Shown: in pieces, positions 1 to 10,467 of the stretch
Layout: each line of letters opens with the position of its first letter
Position numbering within the stretch: position 1 is the first letter of the stretch
Origin: Rheinheimera sp. UJ63
GTDB taxonomy: Bacteria > Pseudomonadota > Gammaproteobacteria > Enterobacterales > Alteromonadaceae
Direction: 5' to 3'
Assembly (NCBI RefSeq): GCF_021568285.1
Contig: NZ_JAKGTQ010000007.1
Coordinates: forward strand, 62,001-126,000
Length of the DNA stretch: 64,000 nucleotides
The notes under the pieces: model-generated
Told to the model about the DNA's origin: nothing
What the model saw: only the letters and a program-made list of their open reading frames with translations
Database searches by the model: none
Made by a program: the position numbers and the translations under genes

Positions 1-893
1 GACAAGATAGCGATACTGGCGGTGGCATACACCATAGAGGCATAACCAAACAACGGTTTACGGGCGAAGGTTGGAATAATGGCGGAGATAATGCCAAAGG
101 CTGGCAAAATCATAATGTACACTTCGGGGTGACCAAAGAACCAGAAAATATGCTGAAACAGCACAGGATCACCGCCACCGGCAGCATCAAAGAAGCTGGT
201 ACCAAAATATTTATCCGTCAACACCATGGTCACGGCACCTGCTAACACAGGCATAACCATAATCAGTAAGAACGCTGTGATAAACCACGTCCAGACAAAC
301 AATGGCATTTTCATCCAAGTCATCCCAGGAGCACGTAAATTCCAAATCGTGACGATCACGTTAATTGCACCCATAATGGAAGAAATACCCATGATATGCA
401 CCGAAAACACAAACAGCGCCGTACTGTCACCGCTGTAGGTTGTCGATAACGGGGCATAGAACGTCCAGCCAAAACTGGGACCACCGCCTGGCATAAATAA
501 ACTAAGTAAAAGGATCAAGAACGCAAAAGGTAAGATCCAAAAACTCCAGTTATTCATCCGTGGTAACGCCATATCTGGCGCACCAATCATCATTGGGATC
601 ATCCAATTAGCTAAACCGGTAAAGGCCGGCATTACCGCGCCAAATACCATGATTAAGCCATGCACTGTGGTCATTTGGTTAAAGAAATGAGGTTCGACAA
701 ATTGCATACCCGGCTGGAATAACTCCAAACGAATAACCATTGCCATACTGCCGCCAAGGAAAAACATCACCAAAGCGAAAATAAGGTACATACTGCCGAT
801 ATCTTTGTGGTTCGTGGTAAACAACCAGCGTTTTATGCCGCTAGGTTTGTGATCATGCGCATGATCATCATGTTCTGTAGTAATTGCTGACAT
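1..893 (-). CDS. ctaD: cytochrome c oxidase subunit I (3' end cut off by window edge)
   Basis: Catalytic heme-copper subunit of the proton-pumping terminal oxidase in the inner membrane. About 297 codons are visible and the C-terminal part lies outside the window. Reading back from the ATG at 893, the product has an unusually His/Asp-rich N-terminus, then successive hydrophobic helices. Visible ligand motifs are TTVHG (low-spin heme histidine) and FFGHPEVY (the histidine-tyrosine pair of the heme-CuB centre). It starts 3 bp after the stop of ctaC on the same strand, so the two are co-transcribed in the usual subunit II-subunit I order. The helix content and the two motifs make the assignment secure. 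Confidence 0.95.
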   Translation of the reverse strand, partial: MSAITTEHDDHAHDHKPSGIKRWLFTTNHKDIGSMYLIFALVMFFLGGSMAMVIRLELFQPGMQFVEPHFFNQMTTVHGLIMVFGAVMPAFTGLANWMIPMMIGAPDMALPRMNNWSFWILPFAFLILLLSLFMPGGGPSFGWTFYAPLSTTYSGDSTALFVFSVHIMGISSIMGAINVIVTIWNLRAPGMTWMKMPLFVWTWFITAFLLIMVMPVLAGAVTMVLTDKYFGTSFFDAAGGGDPVLFQHIFWFFGHPEVYIMILPAFGIISAIIPTFARKPLFGYASMVYATASIAIL

Positions 894-896
894 CGG

Positions 897-2042
897 TTAT
901 TCTCCCTTGCCTTGCTGGACAGCGAACACATCGGCAGCCTGCACGGTATCACCGGTATTATTATCAAAAGCATTACGGGTATAGGTGATAACCGCTGCTA
1001 ATTCTTTTAGGCTGAGTTGCTTACCAAACGCCTGCATCGCAGTACCTGGGCGACCATTAACCAACACATCAATATGGCCGTTGCGATCATTAAGGATTAA
1101 CTCGCTGCCTTTTAACGCAGGGAAAATACCAGGTAACCCCATGCCAGTAGCCTGATGACAGGCAACACACCAGCCTTGATAGATTTTTTCACCGGTACTC
1201 ATTAACTCTGCCATGCTCATATTCATGGCTAGCAATTCTTGTTCGGCGGCTTTTTCACTGGCGATCCGCGTTTCTTCTTGCTGGATCCACGCTAAATAAT
1301 CTTCTTCGCTTTTCGCAATCACCACGATTGGCATAAAGCCGTGGTCTTTACCGCATAACTCAGTACATTGCCCACGATAAGTGCCAGGCTCGTCGACCCG
1401 AGTCCATGCTTCGTTAATAAAGCCAGGGTTCGCATCTTTTTTAATGGCAAAGGCAGGTACCCACCACGAGTGAATCACATCATCAGAGGTCATCAAGAAG
1501 CGAATTTTTTTCCCAACAGGAATCACTAAAGGCCGATCGACCTCTAATAGGTAGTTTTCACCCTTGGCCAGTTTATTGGCCACTTGCTCTCTGGGTGTCG
1601 CTAATAATGAAAAGTACTCAACATCGTGTTCAAGGTATTTATAATGCCATTTCCACTGCGAACCAGTGATTTGCACGGTAACATCGGCAGCGGAGGTGTC
1701 ATCCATCGCCAATAGGGTGGTCGTGGCAGGAAATGCCATCACAACAAGAATCACGACCGGAATGGCCGTCCACAGAATTTCAACCTTGGTACTTTCATGA
1801 AATGAAGCCGGCTGCCCCCCTCTTGCCTTGCGGTGAAGGATCATGGATACAAACATAATCCCAAACACCACTGCACCGATAGCACAACAAATCCAGAAAA
1901 TGGTCATATGCAGTTGATAAACCTGCTGACTGATCTCCGTAGCGCCTTTGGTCATATTCAAAGGCATAGATGTTGATGCGTTTGCCGATGCGGCAAAAAA
2001 TAGGGTCGGCAGCGACCAAACCAGACAACGCGTGTTTGTCAC
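897..2042 (-). CDS. ctaC: cytochrome c oxidase subunit II with C-terminal cytochrome c domain
   Basis: Electron-entry subunit of an aa3/caa3-type oxidase, 381 aa. Order of parts: a signal peptide, two transmembrane helices (about 40-65 and 85-110), a periplasmic cupredoxin domain with the CuA motif CTELCGKDHGFM, then a C-terminal class I cytochrome c domain with CVACH heme attachment. The fused cytochrome domain makes it longer than a plain subunit II. The start is a GTG at 2042, chosen because a strong AGGAG lies 8-10 bases upstream; an ATG a little upstream is in another frame. It is followed immediately by ctaD. Confidence 0.96.
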   Translation of the reverse strand: MTNTRCLVWSLPTLFFAASANASTSMPLNMTKGATEISQQVYQLHMTIFWICCAIGAVVFGIMFVSMILHRKARGGQPASFHESTKVEILWTAIPVVILVVMAFPATTTLLAMDDTSAADVTVQITGSQWKWHYKYLEHDVEYFSLLATPREQVANKLAKGENYLLEVDRPLVIPVGKKIRFLMTSDDVIHSWWVPAFAIKKDANPGFINEAWTRVDEPGTYRGQCTELCGKDHGFMPIVVIAKSEEDYLAWIQQEETRIASEKAAEQELLAMNMSMAELMSTGEKIYQGWCVACHQATGMGLPGIFPALKGSELILNDRNGHIDVLVNGRPGTAMQAFGKQLSLKELAAVITYTRNAFDNNTGDTVQAADVFAVQQGKGE

Positions 2043-2353
2043 TGTACTTCTCCTCTGTCATTTGCATTGCAAACTGCAGAAACCAAGAACACAGAACTAC
2101 ACGGCTTTATATCAACCTATCCTGACCGAATCTATGTGGTAAGTTTCGCAATTTCTTATTTTTATTATTTTTTTGTGATTTCGAAGCAAGCGCTGAAACC
2201 AGCCACTGTTAACATTAATTATTTTTTGAACAGTTGCCGCTTAAGAATTGTCCAGGATGAGCGTTATGTAAACCCCTAAAATGCAAAAGCACCGATAAAA
2301 CCTAGAGGTCATACCAGTGCAATTGTAAATTAACTTGTTGAACAGCGACTATT
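2043..2353. other. intergenic stretch between ctaC and lexA
   Basis: AT-rich, gene-free sequence upstream of ctaC and downstream of lexA. It should contain the oxidase promoter (minus strand) and the lexA terminator. I could not identify a convincing -35/-10 pair or a strong hairpin with a T-run; only short weak inverted repeats are visible. The short open frames here are not supported as genes. Confidence 0.5.
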
Positions 2354-2974
2354 TTATAGCCAACTTCCGTTACGGATCACGCCTACAGCAAGGCCTTCAA
2401 CGGCAAATTGCTGTTCACGTAAATCGATTTTAATCACCTCAAAATCTGGATTCTCAGGAAGCAATAAAACTTCATGTCCTTGCCGCTGAAAACGCTTTAC
2501 CGTTACTTCATCATCGACACGGGCGACAATCACTTGGCCATGTTCTGCTTGCGTGGTTTTATGCACGGCTAACAGATCGCCATCGAGGATGCCGATATCT
2601 TGCATACTCATGCCTTGTACCCGAAGTAAAAAGTCAGCATGGGGTTTAAATAAATGCGCATCAATTTGATAATGATTTTGTACATGCTCAGCGGCTAAGA
2701 TAGGTTGGCCAGCGGCAACTTTACCCACCAAAGGCAAACCCAATTGCTCGGGAGCGGAATCGTCTTCCAATAAACGGATCCCTCGCGAGGTACCGGGCAT
2801 CATTTCCAGTACCCCCTTTTTAGCTAAGGCTTTGAGATGTTCTTCCGCTGCATTGGCAGATTTAAAACCTAAACGCAGCGCAATCTCGGCGCGCGTGGGT
2901 GGCATTCCGGTTTCTTGTTGGTAATCTTTGATTAATTGCAGAATTTCGGCCTGACGAGGCGTTAATGGTCTCAT
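2354..2974 (-). CDS. lexA: LexA repressor, SOS master regulator
   Basis: Dimeric repressor of DNA-damage genes that cleaves itself when RecA filaments form. 206 aa, the normal length. The N-terminal winged helix-turn-helix covers residues 1-65 (recognition region near [19 protein letters not shown]). The self-cleavage bond is Ala88-Gly89 in VAAGQP, and the catalytic dyad is Ser123 (GMSMQD) with Lys160 (VTVKRF). All key residues are present. Two SOS boxes lie directly upstream of the ATG, one of them touching the ribosome-binding region, so it represses itself. It is divergent from plsB, as in E. coli. Confidence 0.98.
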   Translation of the reverse strand: MRPLTPRQAEILQLIKDYQQETGMPPTRAEIALRLGFKSANAAEEHLKALAKKGVLEMMPGTSRGIRLLEDDSAPEQLGLPLVGKVAAGQPILAAEHVQNHYQIDAHLFKPHADFLLRVQGMSMQDIGILDGDLLAVHKTTQAEHGQVIVARVDDEVTVKRFQRQGHEVLLLPENPDFEVIKIDLREQQFAVEGLAVGVIRNGSWL

Positions 2975-2976
2975 AA

Positions 2977-2996
2977 TGCTGGCTACCTATACAGTA
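2977..2996. promoter_or_regulatory. SOS box 1 (LexA operator) of lexA
   Basis: Sequence fits CTG-N10-CAG: CTG at 2979-2981 and CAG at 2992-2994. On the lexA strand the left half reads TACTGTATA, which is near consensus. It ends 3 bp before the lexA ATG, so bound LexA would cover the ribosome-binding region of its own gene. Confidence 0.85.
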
Positions 2997-2998
2997 AG

Positions 2999-3018
2999 TA
3001 CTGTCAGTATATACAGCC
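2999..3018. promoter_or_regulatory. SOS box 2 (LexA operator) of lexA
   Basis: CTG at 3001-3003, ten AT-rich bases, CAG at 3014-3016. It is centred 22 bp from box 1, about two helical turns, which resembles the tandem pair at E. coli lexA and suggests cooperative self-repression. Confidence 0.9.
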
Positions 3019-3111
3019 TTTTTCGAAATGCCAAGCGTTGTTCTGCAGCTGAATTTGCCAGCTTACGCAGCTGTGGTATTCTTAGCACTGTTCAGTTTGC
3101 TCGGTATCATT

Positions 3112-5556
3112 ATGTTCTCAAGCTTGTCGTTACTGACCTTATTATTAAAATGGCCTATTCGTCTACTCGTTAAATTCAAAATCGTTCCTGATAACCCCCT
3201 ACAACAACTGGGAGTGAGTACAGAGCGGCCATTATTTTATGTTTGCCACACCGAATCAGCCAGTGATGTCGCCACGCTGCGTCGCGTTTGCCAGCAATTA
3301 GCCTTGCCCGATCCGCTTAGCCATGTCGAACTGCGGGGGCAGAAATTATCACGCATCTTATTTCTCGAAAAACCTCACCAAATCATTGGTGGCCGCAGCG
3401 AGACCCGTGCATTAAAGCAAGGACAAACATTACTCGCGGCTCATTTAGCCAATCCCAAATTACAGGCACAGCTGATGCCGATCTCGATCTTATGGGGCCG
3501 TGCACCAGGTAAGGAAGACAGTATTAAATGGTTACTAGGGGAAGCTCATTCACCTAACTGGTTAGCTAAGTTACTAATTGTGTTTATTTCAGGTCGACAC
3601 ACGCTGGTGCGCTTAAGTAAACCAGTAGATCTACAACAAATGGCTGGACAATTTGGCGCTGAAGCCAGCACTGCCAGAAAACTACTGCGCATGTCACGGA
3701 TCCACTTTTATCGGCAGCGACTGGCAGCAACAGGGCCAAAACTGATGAACCGCAGTCAGTTATTTAATGCGCTATTAGCCACGCCTGCGGTTAAAAAAGC
3801 CATCTCCGATGAAGCGGCTAACCGCAATGGTGATTACGCCGCGGCGCGACAAGAAGCTCGCAAATTACTGCAAGAGATTGCAGCCGATTACCGCACGTCA
3901 ACTTTACGTTTTGGTGATCGTATTCTGACATGGTTATGGCAAAAGCTTTATGCTGGCATTAAGGTCAATAATGTCGACACTTTGCGCGATCTGGCGCAAA
4001 AAGGACATGAAATTGTTTATGTACCTTGCCATCGAAGTCATATGGATTACTTGCTACTCAGTTATATTATTTATCATCAGGGGTTAGTGCCACCGCATAT
4101 CGCCGCAGGCATTAACTTAAATTTCTGGCCTGCAGGCACGATTTTTCGTCGTGGCGGGGCATTTTTTATTCGACGCAGTTTTAGCGGCAATAAGTTGTAT
4201 TCAACCGTTTTTCGCGAATATTTAAGCTTGCTGTTTATGAAAGGTTATGCGGTGAAGTACTACACCGAAGGCGGCCGGAGTCGCACGGGACGTTTATTAA
4301 ATCCTAAAACCGGCATGCTGGCGATGACCGTACAATCCATGCTGCGTGGCATCGATCGCCCCGTTACTTTAGTGCCGGTTTATCTGGGTTATGAGCATGT
4401 CATGGAAGTAAACACTTACCTCAGTGAATTGCAGGGATCTGGCAAGAAAAAGGAATCGGTTGGTGGTGTACTCAAGGCGATCCGTAATTTACGCGATTAT
4501 GGCTTTGGCTATGTTAATTTTGGCGAACCCATTTCACTCAATCACTATTTAACGCAGCAAATACCGGATTGGAAAAGCGAGATTAATCCTCTTGAAGCGC
4601 CTAAACCGCAGTGGCTGAACCCGCTGGTGGCTAAATTGTCTGAGCAAATTATGCGACATATCAATCAGGCCGCGGCACTGAATAGCATTAATTTGCTGTC
4701 ACTGGCGCTATTAGCCAGCGATAAACAAGCCATTAGTCGGCAAGAGCTGATCCAGCAACTTGACTGCTACCTGCAACTCCAGCAAGGTGCGCCCTATCAT
4801 AGCTTGGTGACACTGCCGCATTTGTCTGCCGCAGACATGATTGATCATGCCCTGCAGATGAAAAAAATCCAAGTTAGTCGGGATAGTTTCGGTGATGTCA
4901 TCAGCTTAACGCCGGCTAATACCGTATTAATGAGCTATTATCGTAATAATATTCTGCATTTATTTATTATCCCAGCCATCTTAGCCTCAGCCGTTTTACA
5001 TCAACAACAAACCAGCCAAAGCCAGCTAATTCGTATTGCCGAACAATTGTATAGTTTGCTACGCCAGGAATTATTTTTGTATGTGCCATCGGTAAGCAAC
5101 TACGTAAAAACCATCTTGCAACAACTTACGCATCAGGGTTTAGTAAGGTTAGATGACGAGCAGTATCGTGCTCCCTCTCAACATAGTCGGGAATATGTGA
5201 TGCTGGAGCTGCTCGCACATAATGCCGAGCATACTTTACAACGTTATGCCGTGGTCTTTAATTTATTGCGCGCGCATGGCCCATTAGATCGTGCAGATTT
5301 AGAGCAGCAAAGCCATCAGTTGGCGCAACGCTTATTAACACTGCACGGTATTAATGCACCCGAATACTACGATAAAAATTTATTCGCCACGTTAAGTCAG
5401 GCACTAAAACAGGCAGGCTATACTCGGTTGGATCAAGACAACCGAGTATGTGCCACGGCAGAGCTTAGCACCTTATCTCAAACCGTAAATGTGCTGCTAC
5501 GCAGTGACGTACTGCAAAGTATTAATAGCATTATGCCTAAGGAAAGTCGGGCTTAA
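3112..5556 (+). CDS. plsB: glycerol-3-phosphate 1-O-acyltransferase PlsB
   Basis: Inner-membrane enzyme that adds the first acyl chain to sn-glycerol-3-phosphate in phospholipid synthesis. The catalytic HRSHMD (HX4D) motif, the FFIRRSF block, the GGRSRTGR block and the PVYLGYEH block are all present in the usual order. The frame is open from an ATG at 3028 (842 aa). I prefer the ATG at 3112 (814 aa) because it gives the family length (E. coli 807) and begins next to the conserved [13 protein letters not shown] region; neither start has a clear Shine-Dalgarno. Its stop overlaps the convergent tesB stop by 4 bp. It lies divergent from lexA, so the SOS boxes sit in its upstream region. Confidence 0.96.
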   Translation: MFSSLSLLTLLLKWPIRLLVKFKIVPDNPLQQLGVSTERPLFYVCHTESASDVATLRRVCQQLALPDPLSHVELRGQKLSRILFLEKPHQIIGGRSETRALKQGQTLLAAHLANPKLQAQLMPISILWGRAPGKEDSIKWLLGEAHSPNWLAKLLIVFISGRHTLVRLSKPVDLQQMAGQFGAEASTARKLLRMSRIHFYRQRLAATGPKLMNRSQLFNALLATPAVKKAISDEAANRNGDYAAARQEARKLLQEIAADYRTSTLRFGDRILTWLWQKLYAGIKVNNVDTLRDLAQKGHEIVYVPCHRSHMDYLLLSYIIYHQGLVPPHIAAGINLNFWPAGTIFRRGGAFFIRRSFSGNKLYSTVFREYLSLLFMKGYAVKYYTEGGRSRTGRLLNPKTGMLAMTVQSMLRGIDRPVTLVPVYLGYEHVMEVNTYLSELQGSGKKKESVGGVLKAIRNLRDYGFGYVNFGEPISLNHYLTQQIPDWKSEINPLEAPKPQWLNPLVAKLSEQIMRHINQAAALNSINLLSLALLASDKQAISRQELIQQLDCYLQLQQGAPYHSLVTLPHLSAADMIDHALQMKKIQVSRDSFGDVISLTPANTVLMSYYRNNILHLFIIPAILASAVLHQQQTSQSQLIRIAEQLYSLLRQELFLYVPSVSNYVKTILQQLTHQGLVRLDDEQYRAPSQHSREYVMLELLAHNAEHTLQRYAVVFNLLRAHGPLDRADLEQQSHQLAQRLLTLHGINAPEYYDKNLFATLSQALKQAGYTRLDQDNRVCATAELSTLSQTVNVLLRSDVLQSINSIMPKESRA

Positions 5557-6422
5557 TCGGCACTGGCATACTCGCGAATTACGCCCTGTTGAATGGTGGT
5601 TGCTACAAGGCGACCCTCGCGGGTAAAGAAATGGCCGTGCACCAAACCACGGCCGCCTGATGCCGCAGGGCTATCTACCGCATATAGCAACCAGTCATCA
5701 AAGCGGAAATCATGGTGAAACCACATGGCATGATCAATGGTAGCCACTTGCATATTCGGCGCTAAGAATGAGCGACCATGCGGTTGCAGTGCCGTGGGTA
5801 AAAAATTAAAGTCAGAGGCATAGGCCAAGAGGTATTTATGCACGCGTAAATCATCCGGCATATTGCCATTAGCTTTAAACCAAACAAAACGCTTAGCGGC
5901 ACTCACCTGTGGCGAAAAAGGGTTTTGAAAATCGACAGGCCGCATTTCAATCGGTTTTTCGCAGATAAATTTACTGCGTAACTTCTCTGGAATTTGTGCC
6001 GCATGCTGCTGATAAAAGTCTAAATCAGATACTAACTCTTCAGGTGCCGGGACTTCGGGCATGGCAATTTGATGCTCAAAACCCACTTCACCGGTTTGAA
6101 ACGACGCGGTCATATAAAAAATGGGTTTGCCAAATTGAATAGCGCTGATCCGTCTGGTGCTAAAACTCTTACCATCGCGGATGTTTTCTACTTCATAAAC
6201 AATCGGCTTGCTGGCATCACCGGGTCTTAAAAAATAAGAGTGAAACGAATGAATTTTGCGCTCTTCGGGTAGGGTTTCTTTCGCCGCAGATAACGCCTGC
6301 CCCATCACTTGCCCGCCGAACACCGCTTTGAAGCCTAAATCTTGACTTTGGCCACGATACAACCCTAACTCAATGCTTTCTAGCTTCAGTAAAGACAATA
6401 AATTTGCTAATACCTGACTCAT
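5553..6422 (-). CDS. tesB: acyl-CoA thioesterase II
   Basis: Double-hotdog thioesterase that hydrolyses acyl-CoAs to free fatty acid and CoA in the cytoplasm. 289 aa from the ATG at 6422, where [15 protein letters not shown] aligns with the family N-terminus; the frame stays open further upstream but that extension looks non-coding. Conserved stretches include [31 protein letters not shown], the catalytic-Asp region TIDHAMWFH and the C-terminal TTIQQGVIR with the conserved Gln. Convergent with plsB, with a 4-bp overlap of the stop codons. Confidence 0.96.
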   Translation of the reverse strand: MSQVLANLLSLLKLESIELGLYRGQSQDLGFKAVFGGQVMGQALSAAKETLPEERKIHSFHSYFLRPGDASKPIVYEVENIRDGKSFSTRRISAIQFGKPIFYMTASFQTGEVGFEHQIAMPEVPAPEELVSDLDFYQQHAAQIPEKLRSKFICEKPIEMRPVDFQNPFSPQVSAAKRFVWFKANGNMPDDLRVHKYLLAYASDFNFLPTALQPHGRSFLAPNMQVATIDHAMWFHHDFRFDDWLLYAVDSPAASGGRGLVHGHFFTREGRLVATTIQQGVIREYASAD

Positions 6423-6485
6423 ATTCTGGCCTGTTCCGTGATAAAAAGTCCTGTTATTCTGCCGTAATTCATGGAGACTGGCAAA

Positions 6486-6944
6486 ATGAACTATTGGATA
6501 TTTAAAACAGAACCGGCCGAATGTAGCATTGACGACTTTGCGAATGCGCCAGAACAAGCTATTGTTTGGGAGGGTGTGCGCAATTATCAGGCACGTAATT
6601 TTTTACGAGATACCGTAAAAGTGGGCGACCAAGTGTTGATCTATCATTCCAGTTGTCGCGTTATAGGATTAGCAGGAATAGTAGAAGTGGTCCGGGCGGC
6701 TTACGCTGATCCTAGTCAGTTTCAAACAGACAGCCCCTACTATGATAAAACAGCAACAGCTGAGCAACCGCGATGGATCGCCGTGGATTTGCGATATTTG
6801 ACACGTTTCTCGCAAGTGGTCAGGTTGGACAAAATCAAAAGCTCAGTTATGATGCAGAATCACTCGTTAACCCAACGAGGAAATCGTTTATCTGTCATGC
6901 CGTTAACTAAAGAACAGTGGCATGAATTACTTGATTTACAGTAA
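6486..6944 (+). CDS. EVE domain-containing protein
   Basis: A 152-aa single-domain protein of the EVE/PUA-like fold, a family thought to bind modified nucleotides or nucleic acids; the exact role is unknown. Recognisable features are the N-terminal YWIFKTEP, the [14 protein letters not shown] motif, [12 protein letters not shown], and the C-terminal [11 protein letters not shown]. The start at 6486 is supported by GGAG at 6473-6476, 9 bases upstream; an in-frame ATG at 6471 lies upstream of this site and is less likely. It is divergent from tesB with about 60 bp between the starts. Confidence 0.92.
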   Translation: MNYWIFKTEPAECSIDDFANAPEQAIVWEGVRNYQARNFLRDTVKVGDQVLIYHSSCRVIGLAGIVEVVRAAYADPSQFQTDSPYYDKTATAEQPRWIAVDLRYLTRFSQVVRLDKIKSSVMMQNHSLTQRGNRLSVMPLTKEQWHELLDLQ

Positions 6945-6986
6945 TGTATGGCAGACTAATCGATCTTAACCATCTTGGAGCCCAGC

Positions 6987-7229
6987 ATGTTTGCAACTCA
7001 GTCACAAGAAAGGCGCCGGATTAATAGGGACATTGATTATTTTTGGCAACAACTTAGCCTAGCTCAGAAATTTGCTGTTTCTGAACTGCAACGCTATGGT
7101 TACCAATTACAGTTTGTTAGGAATATGGCATTTGGAAAAATAGCGGTGCTAGATTTCGAAGGCAAGTTGGCCGCCATTGATCATGAAGGTGAAATAGATA
7201 CCACCCCCAACATTGTCTTACGTCATTAG
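6987..7229 (+). CDS. small conserved-looking protein of unknown function
   Basis: 80 aa, not recognised. It has a basic N-terminus (SQERRRINRD), an aromatic/amphipathic middle (YFWQQLSLAQKFAVSELQRYGYQLQFVR) and a strand-rich end. No signal peptide or membrane segment is visible. The start at 6987 has TGGAG 6 bases upstream. It follows the EVE gene by about 40 bp on the same strand and is closed by a strong terminator, so the two may share a transcript. The good ribosome site and clean operon placement support a real gene. Confidence 0.7.
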   Translation: MFATQSQERRRINRDIDYFWQQLSLAQKFAVSELQRYGYQLQFVRNMAFGKIAVLDFEGKLAAIDHEGEIDTTPNIVLRH

Positions 7230-7278
7230 ACTTGTTTATTTGCTAGCTGCTTATCAGAGCTTCGCTTCAGGTTTAACA

Positions 7279-7310
7279 TAAGAATGCCGGCAATTGCCGG
7301 CATTCTTATT
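7279..7310. terminator. bidirectional rho-independent terminator
   Basis: Perfect inverted repeat AAGAATGCCGGC/GCCGGCATTCTT around a short AATT centre, flanked by A-rich and T-rich sequence. It lies between the convergent small unknown gene and the DUF885 gene and can serve both. Confidence 0.85.
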
Positions 7311-7323
7311 TAGATTGATTTAT

Positions 7324-9069
7324 CTACTCTGTAGCCAGCTGTTGGGCAATATACCGCTGAACTTGTTGCTCTAACACCGCTAATGGCACACTGCCATTAC
7401 CTAATACCACCTGATGAAACTCACGAATATCAAAACGCTCAGCCAGTTTCTGCTCGGCCTCTTGGCGTAAACGTTTAATGGTTAGCTCACCTAATTTATA
7501 GGACAGTGCTTGTGCTGGCCAACTGATGTAACGGTCAATCTCGGTTTGCACATTATGTAACGACAGTGCGGTATTTTGCGCTAAGAAATCGATAGCCTGT
7601 TGCCGACTCCACCCTAAACTGTGCATACCGGTGTCCACAACTAATCTGGCGGCGCGCCACATTTCATAGGTTAAGCGGCCAAAGTTACTGTAGGGATCCT
7701 GATAAAAACCCATTTCAATACCTAAGTACTCCGCATATAAACCCCAGCCTTCACCAAAAGCAGAGGTGTAAAATGAACGACGATAATCAGCCAGTGTTGC
7801 TTGCTCTCTGGCCAAGGAAATTTGTAAATGATGGCCCGGCACTGCTTCGTGCAGCGTTAACGCTTCCATTTCATATAATGGCCGCCGGTTTAATGCATAG
7901 GTATTAACCCAGTAAAAACCCGCTTGATCATCACGCGTTGCTCCCGAATAACGACCGGTTGTGTATTTAGGCGCAATTTCAGCAGGTACTTCTACCACAC
8001 CATAAGGTGTCCGTGGCAATAGCTTAAAAAAACGCGGTAATTGCGCATCGGCGCGTTTCGATAAGTACGCGGCGTAACGCAGCAGTTCGTCTGCTGATTG
8101 CGGATAAAATTGTGGATCGGTACGTAAAAACTGAACAAAGTCAGCAAAACTACCGTCAAATCCCAAACTATTAATCACTTGCTGCATTTCAGCTCGAATA
8201 CGTTTAACTTCGGCCACACCGGTAGCATGCACCTGTTCAGGTGTTAATTTTAACGTTGTGTAATGCTCTAAACGATTTTGATAAAACGCCTTACCATCGG
8301 GCAAGCTGCTGGCGGCAATATCATCCCGCGCCCCCGGCAGATACTCTTCAACCATAAACTGATAAAACGCTTGATAAGCCGTGTTCACTTCTGATCTGAT
8401 CACATTTTTGGCTTGTTGTTGATACTGCTGCCATTGCATATCGCTTACAGCCGCCGGCTTTTGCAATAAAGGCTGAAAAAATACGCTTTGTTCTATATTT
8501 GTCACAATATAAGAGCTAATACTTTGCTCGTATCCCGCCAACACGGCCTTAGGTTGAGTAATACCCTGGCTTAAACCTTGACGCATCCAACTCATTTGCT
8601 GCGACATATACTGGGGTACCGCTGCCAGCTTTTGTAAATACTGCTCGATATCGTTACTGTCTTTAATGGCGGTACGCTGTAAGCTAAACGCTAAAGCTGT
8701 ATGAAAACCAGATTCAGATGTCAGCGGCATCAGATGCGCATTAAAACGATACTGATCTATTTCGTCAGCTAAACGGTAGGCCAAAATAGCATGATCAATT
8801 TGCTCTTGTTCAGTCAACTGCGAGCTGTCAATGGCCAATAAACGCTGCTGTAAAGCTAAACGTTGATTTTGCCGCAAGCTCATGGCCTCAGCAGACATAT
8901 CCATTAACTGCCCTGGTGCTGCAGTTTGTAGGGCTCTTTCCGCCAACCAAATGGTATTTGCCACCTCTTTGAAGCTTAATTCTGCTGGTGCGGGCACTTT
9001 AGAAGCGCAACCACTCAGCAAGGCTAATGCGGTTAATACGCCTGCCACTCTTTTTATTGTCATTAGCAT
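7324..9069 (-). CDS. DUF885 family lipoprotein, probable zinc-peptidase fold
   Basis: 581-aa predicted lipoprotein: a basic start, a hydrophobic core and the lipobox LLSGC, with the mature protein starting at Cys. The body matches the DUF885 family, which resembles gluzincin metallopeptidases. The motif HEAVPGHHLQ supplies the HExxxGHH zinc site, and GEGWGLYAEYLG and TYEMWRAARLVVDTGMH are the other family signatures. Substrate unknown. The start at 9069 (ATG) has AGGG seven bases upstream; the frame extends to 9147 but without a signal-peptide start. It stands alone, facing the previous gene across a terminator. Confidence 0.9.
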   Translation of the reverse strand: MLMTIKRVAGVLTALALLSGCASKVPAPAELSFKEVANTIWLAERALQTAAPGQLMDMSAEAMSLRQNQRLALQQRLLAIDSSQLTEQEQIDHAILAYRLADEIDQYRFNAHLMPLTSESGFHTALAFSLQRTAIKDSNDIEQYLQKLAAVPQYMSQQMSWMRQGLSQGITQPKAVLAGYEQSISSYIVTNIEQSVFFQPLLQKPAAVSDMQWQQYQQQAKNVIRSEVNTAYQAFYQFMVEEYLPGARDDIAASSLPDGKAFYQNRLEHYTTLKLTPEQVHATGVAEVKRIRAEMQQVINSLGFDGSFADFVQFLRTDPQFYPQSADELLRYAAYLSKRADAQLPRFFKLLPRTPYGVVEVPAEIAPKYTTGRYSGATRDDQAGFYWVNTYALNRRPLYEMEALTLHEAVPGHHLQISLAREQATLADYRRSFYTSAFGEGWGLYAEYLGIEMGFYQDPYSNFGRLTYEMWRAARLVVDTGMHSLGWSRQQAIDFLAQNTALSLHNVQTEIDRYISWPAQALSYKLGELTIKRLRQEAEQKLAERFDIREFHQVVLGNGSVPLAVLEQQVQRYIAQQLATE

Positions 9070-9321
9070 AAACACACCCTGTTTTAATCGCTCATTTTTG
9101 ATTGTAGCGGCTTTATTCCCAGATAACAGCCCAACGAAACGCAGCATTACCGCTGTTTATCGTGAGAATTAAGTAATTAAATTTTAAATTCCGTAACAAC
9201 TTTGGGATTAATTCACTGAATATAACAAATTATCCGTAAAACCTGTTGCCACTGACGTTATATCACGTACTATGGTTTTGTTAATTAACAGCTTACCGTT
9301 AACGGAGCTCTAAGTCGTGCT

Positions 9322-10344
9322 ATGAAGTATAAAGATACGATGCAGCAAGCCACAGATAAAGCCGCTCAAGTTGCTGCTTTTCTGAAGCATAACCAGCTGG
9401 CGGCTCATCCGACAAACTATACGGTTGGGTATGAGTATATCAGTGGTAACAACAACGCGTTGTGCCAAGCAATTGAAGAAAAATTGGCTGCTAAAGCCCG
9501 CTTCGATGATTTTATTATGGCGGAGTTATACAACCGTCATTTGCTACCCGAACAACAACAACAAGAGCAGTTACTGCAAGATGTTTCTGGTATGGTCACG
9601 CGCCTGTCTGGTTATACCGACTTAGCCGCCGAAGCCACGGAAGACTTTATTGATCAGCTTGATCATACCGTGTTTAAACTTGAACAAGATGCCATGCCAA
9701 TGCCCCCGGCATTAGCAGAGTTAAAACAAGTTACCCTGACTTACCGCAAACAACAGCAACAGCTAAATCAACAGCTGGTGAGTGCCAATCAACAAAGCCA
9801 CCAACTGCGCAATGAACTTGAGCAAATCAAGCAACAGCGTTTACAAGACCCGCTAACCGGCTTGTATAACCGCGTAGCCATGCAAAGCCAAGTTGATTTA
9901 TGGCTGAGTGAGCAACCCGATCGACAAATTGCCGCCATAGCGGTCGATTTAGACCATTTCAGCCGCTTTAATCAGGATTATGGCCATCTTATTGGCGACA
10001 TAATCTTGTCAAAAGTGGCAACTAAAGTGCGCAGTTATGTGCAAGAAAGCGGCCTACCCGTTCGGGCTGGGGGCGAACAGTTCTTATTATTACTACCCGA
10101 TGTTGATTTACGCACTGCCAATGAAATTGCCGAACAAGTGCGTAAAGGCGTAGAAAAACTTCGTTTTATTTCTGCAAAAGACAAGAAAAGTTTGCCTAAA
10201 ATCACCATTTCTCTAGGTGTCGCCCTGTATCAATCATCAGAAAACTGGTATCAGTTCTTAGCACGTACTGACAGCATCATGCTGCTCGCTAAACAGCGTG
10301 GGCGTAATCAAGTTGCCAGTGAAAGCATGCTAGCATTTGCCTAA
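9322..10344 (+). CDS. GGDEF-domain protein with altered signature (GGEQF)
   Basis: 340 aa, soluble, no membrane segment. The N-terminal half (1-170) is helical with a Gln-rich coiled coil at about 140-175. The C-terminal half is a GGDEF domain beginning DPLTGLYNRVAMQ. The signature reads RAGGEQF near residue 250, so the second acidic residue is replaced by Gln. The usual RxxD inhibitory site is also absent (QESG at that place). It may be a weak or inactive cyclase, or a c-di-GMP/GTP effector; activity cannot be judged from sequence. It stands alone, upstream of the ubi operon. The start codon lacks a well-spaced Shine-Dalgarno. Confidence 0.88.
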   Translation: MKYKDTMQQATDKAAQVAAFLKHNQLAAHPTNYTVGYEYISGNNNALCQAIEEKLAAKARFDDFIMAELYNRHLLPEQQQQEQLLQDVSGMVTRLSGYTDLAAEATEDFIDQLDHTVFKLEQDAMPMPPALAELKQVTLTYRKQQQQLNQQLVSANQQSHQLRNELEQIKQQRLQDPLTGLYNRVAMQSQVDLWLSEQPDRQIAAIAVDLDHFSRFNQDYGHLIGDIILSKVATKVRSYVQESGLPVRAGGEQFLLLLPDVDLRTANEIAEQVRKGVEKLRFISAKDKKSLPKITISLGVALYQSSENWYQFLARTDSIMLLAKQRGRNQVASESMLAFA

Positions 10345-10467
10345 GTTGCCGTTTACGGCAGCCGTTGGCTTGACTACCGAATTTTCCCCTGTTCTGCAGT
10401 TACGCCTGTTGGCTCAGCTGCAGTAATCTTTTACACTAACAGTCTAGTATTTAAATCAGGCACTGTT

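Noticed and set aside
226..438. 70-codon open frame on the plus strand inside ctaD
   Set aside because: It is antisense to strongly conserved oxidase sequence; no ribosome site or protein-like composition.
1795..2067. 90-codon frame with ATG and ribosome-site-like sequence over the ctaC start
   Set aside because: It overlaps the signal-peptide region of ctaC in another frame and has no recognisable domain; the AGGAG serves the ctaC GTG.
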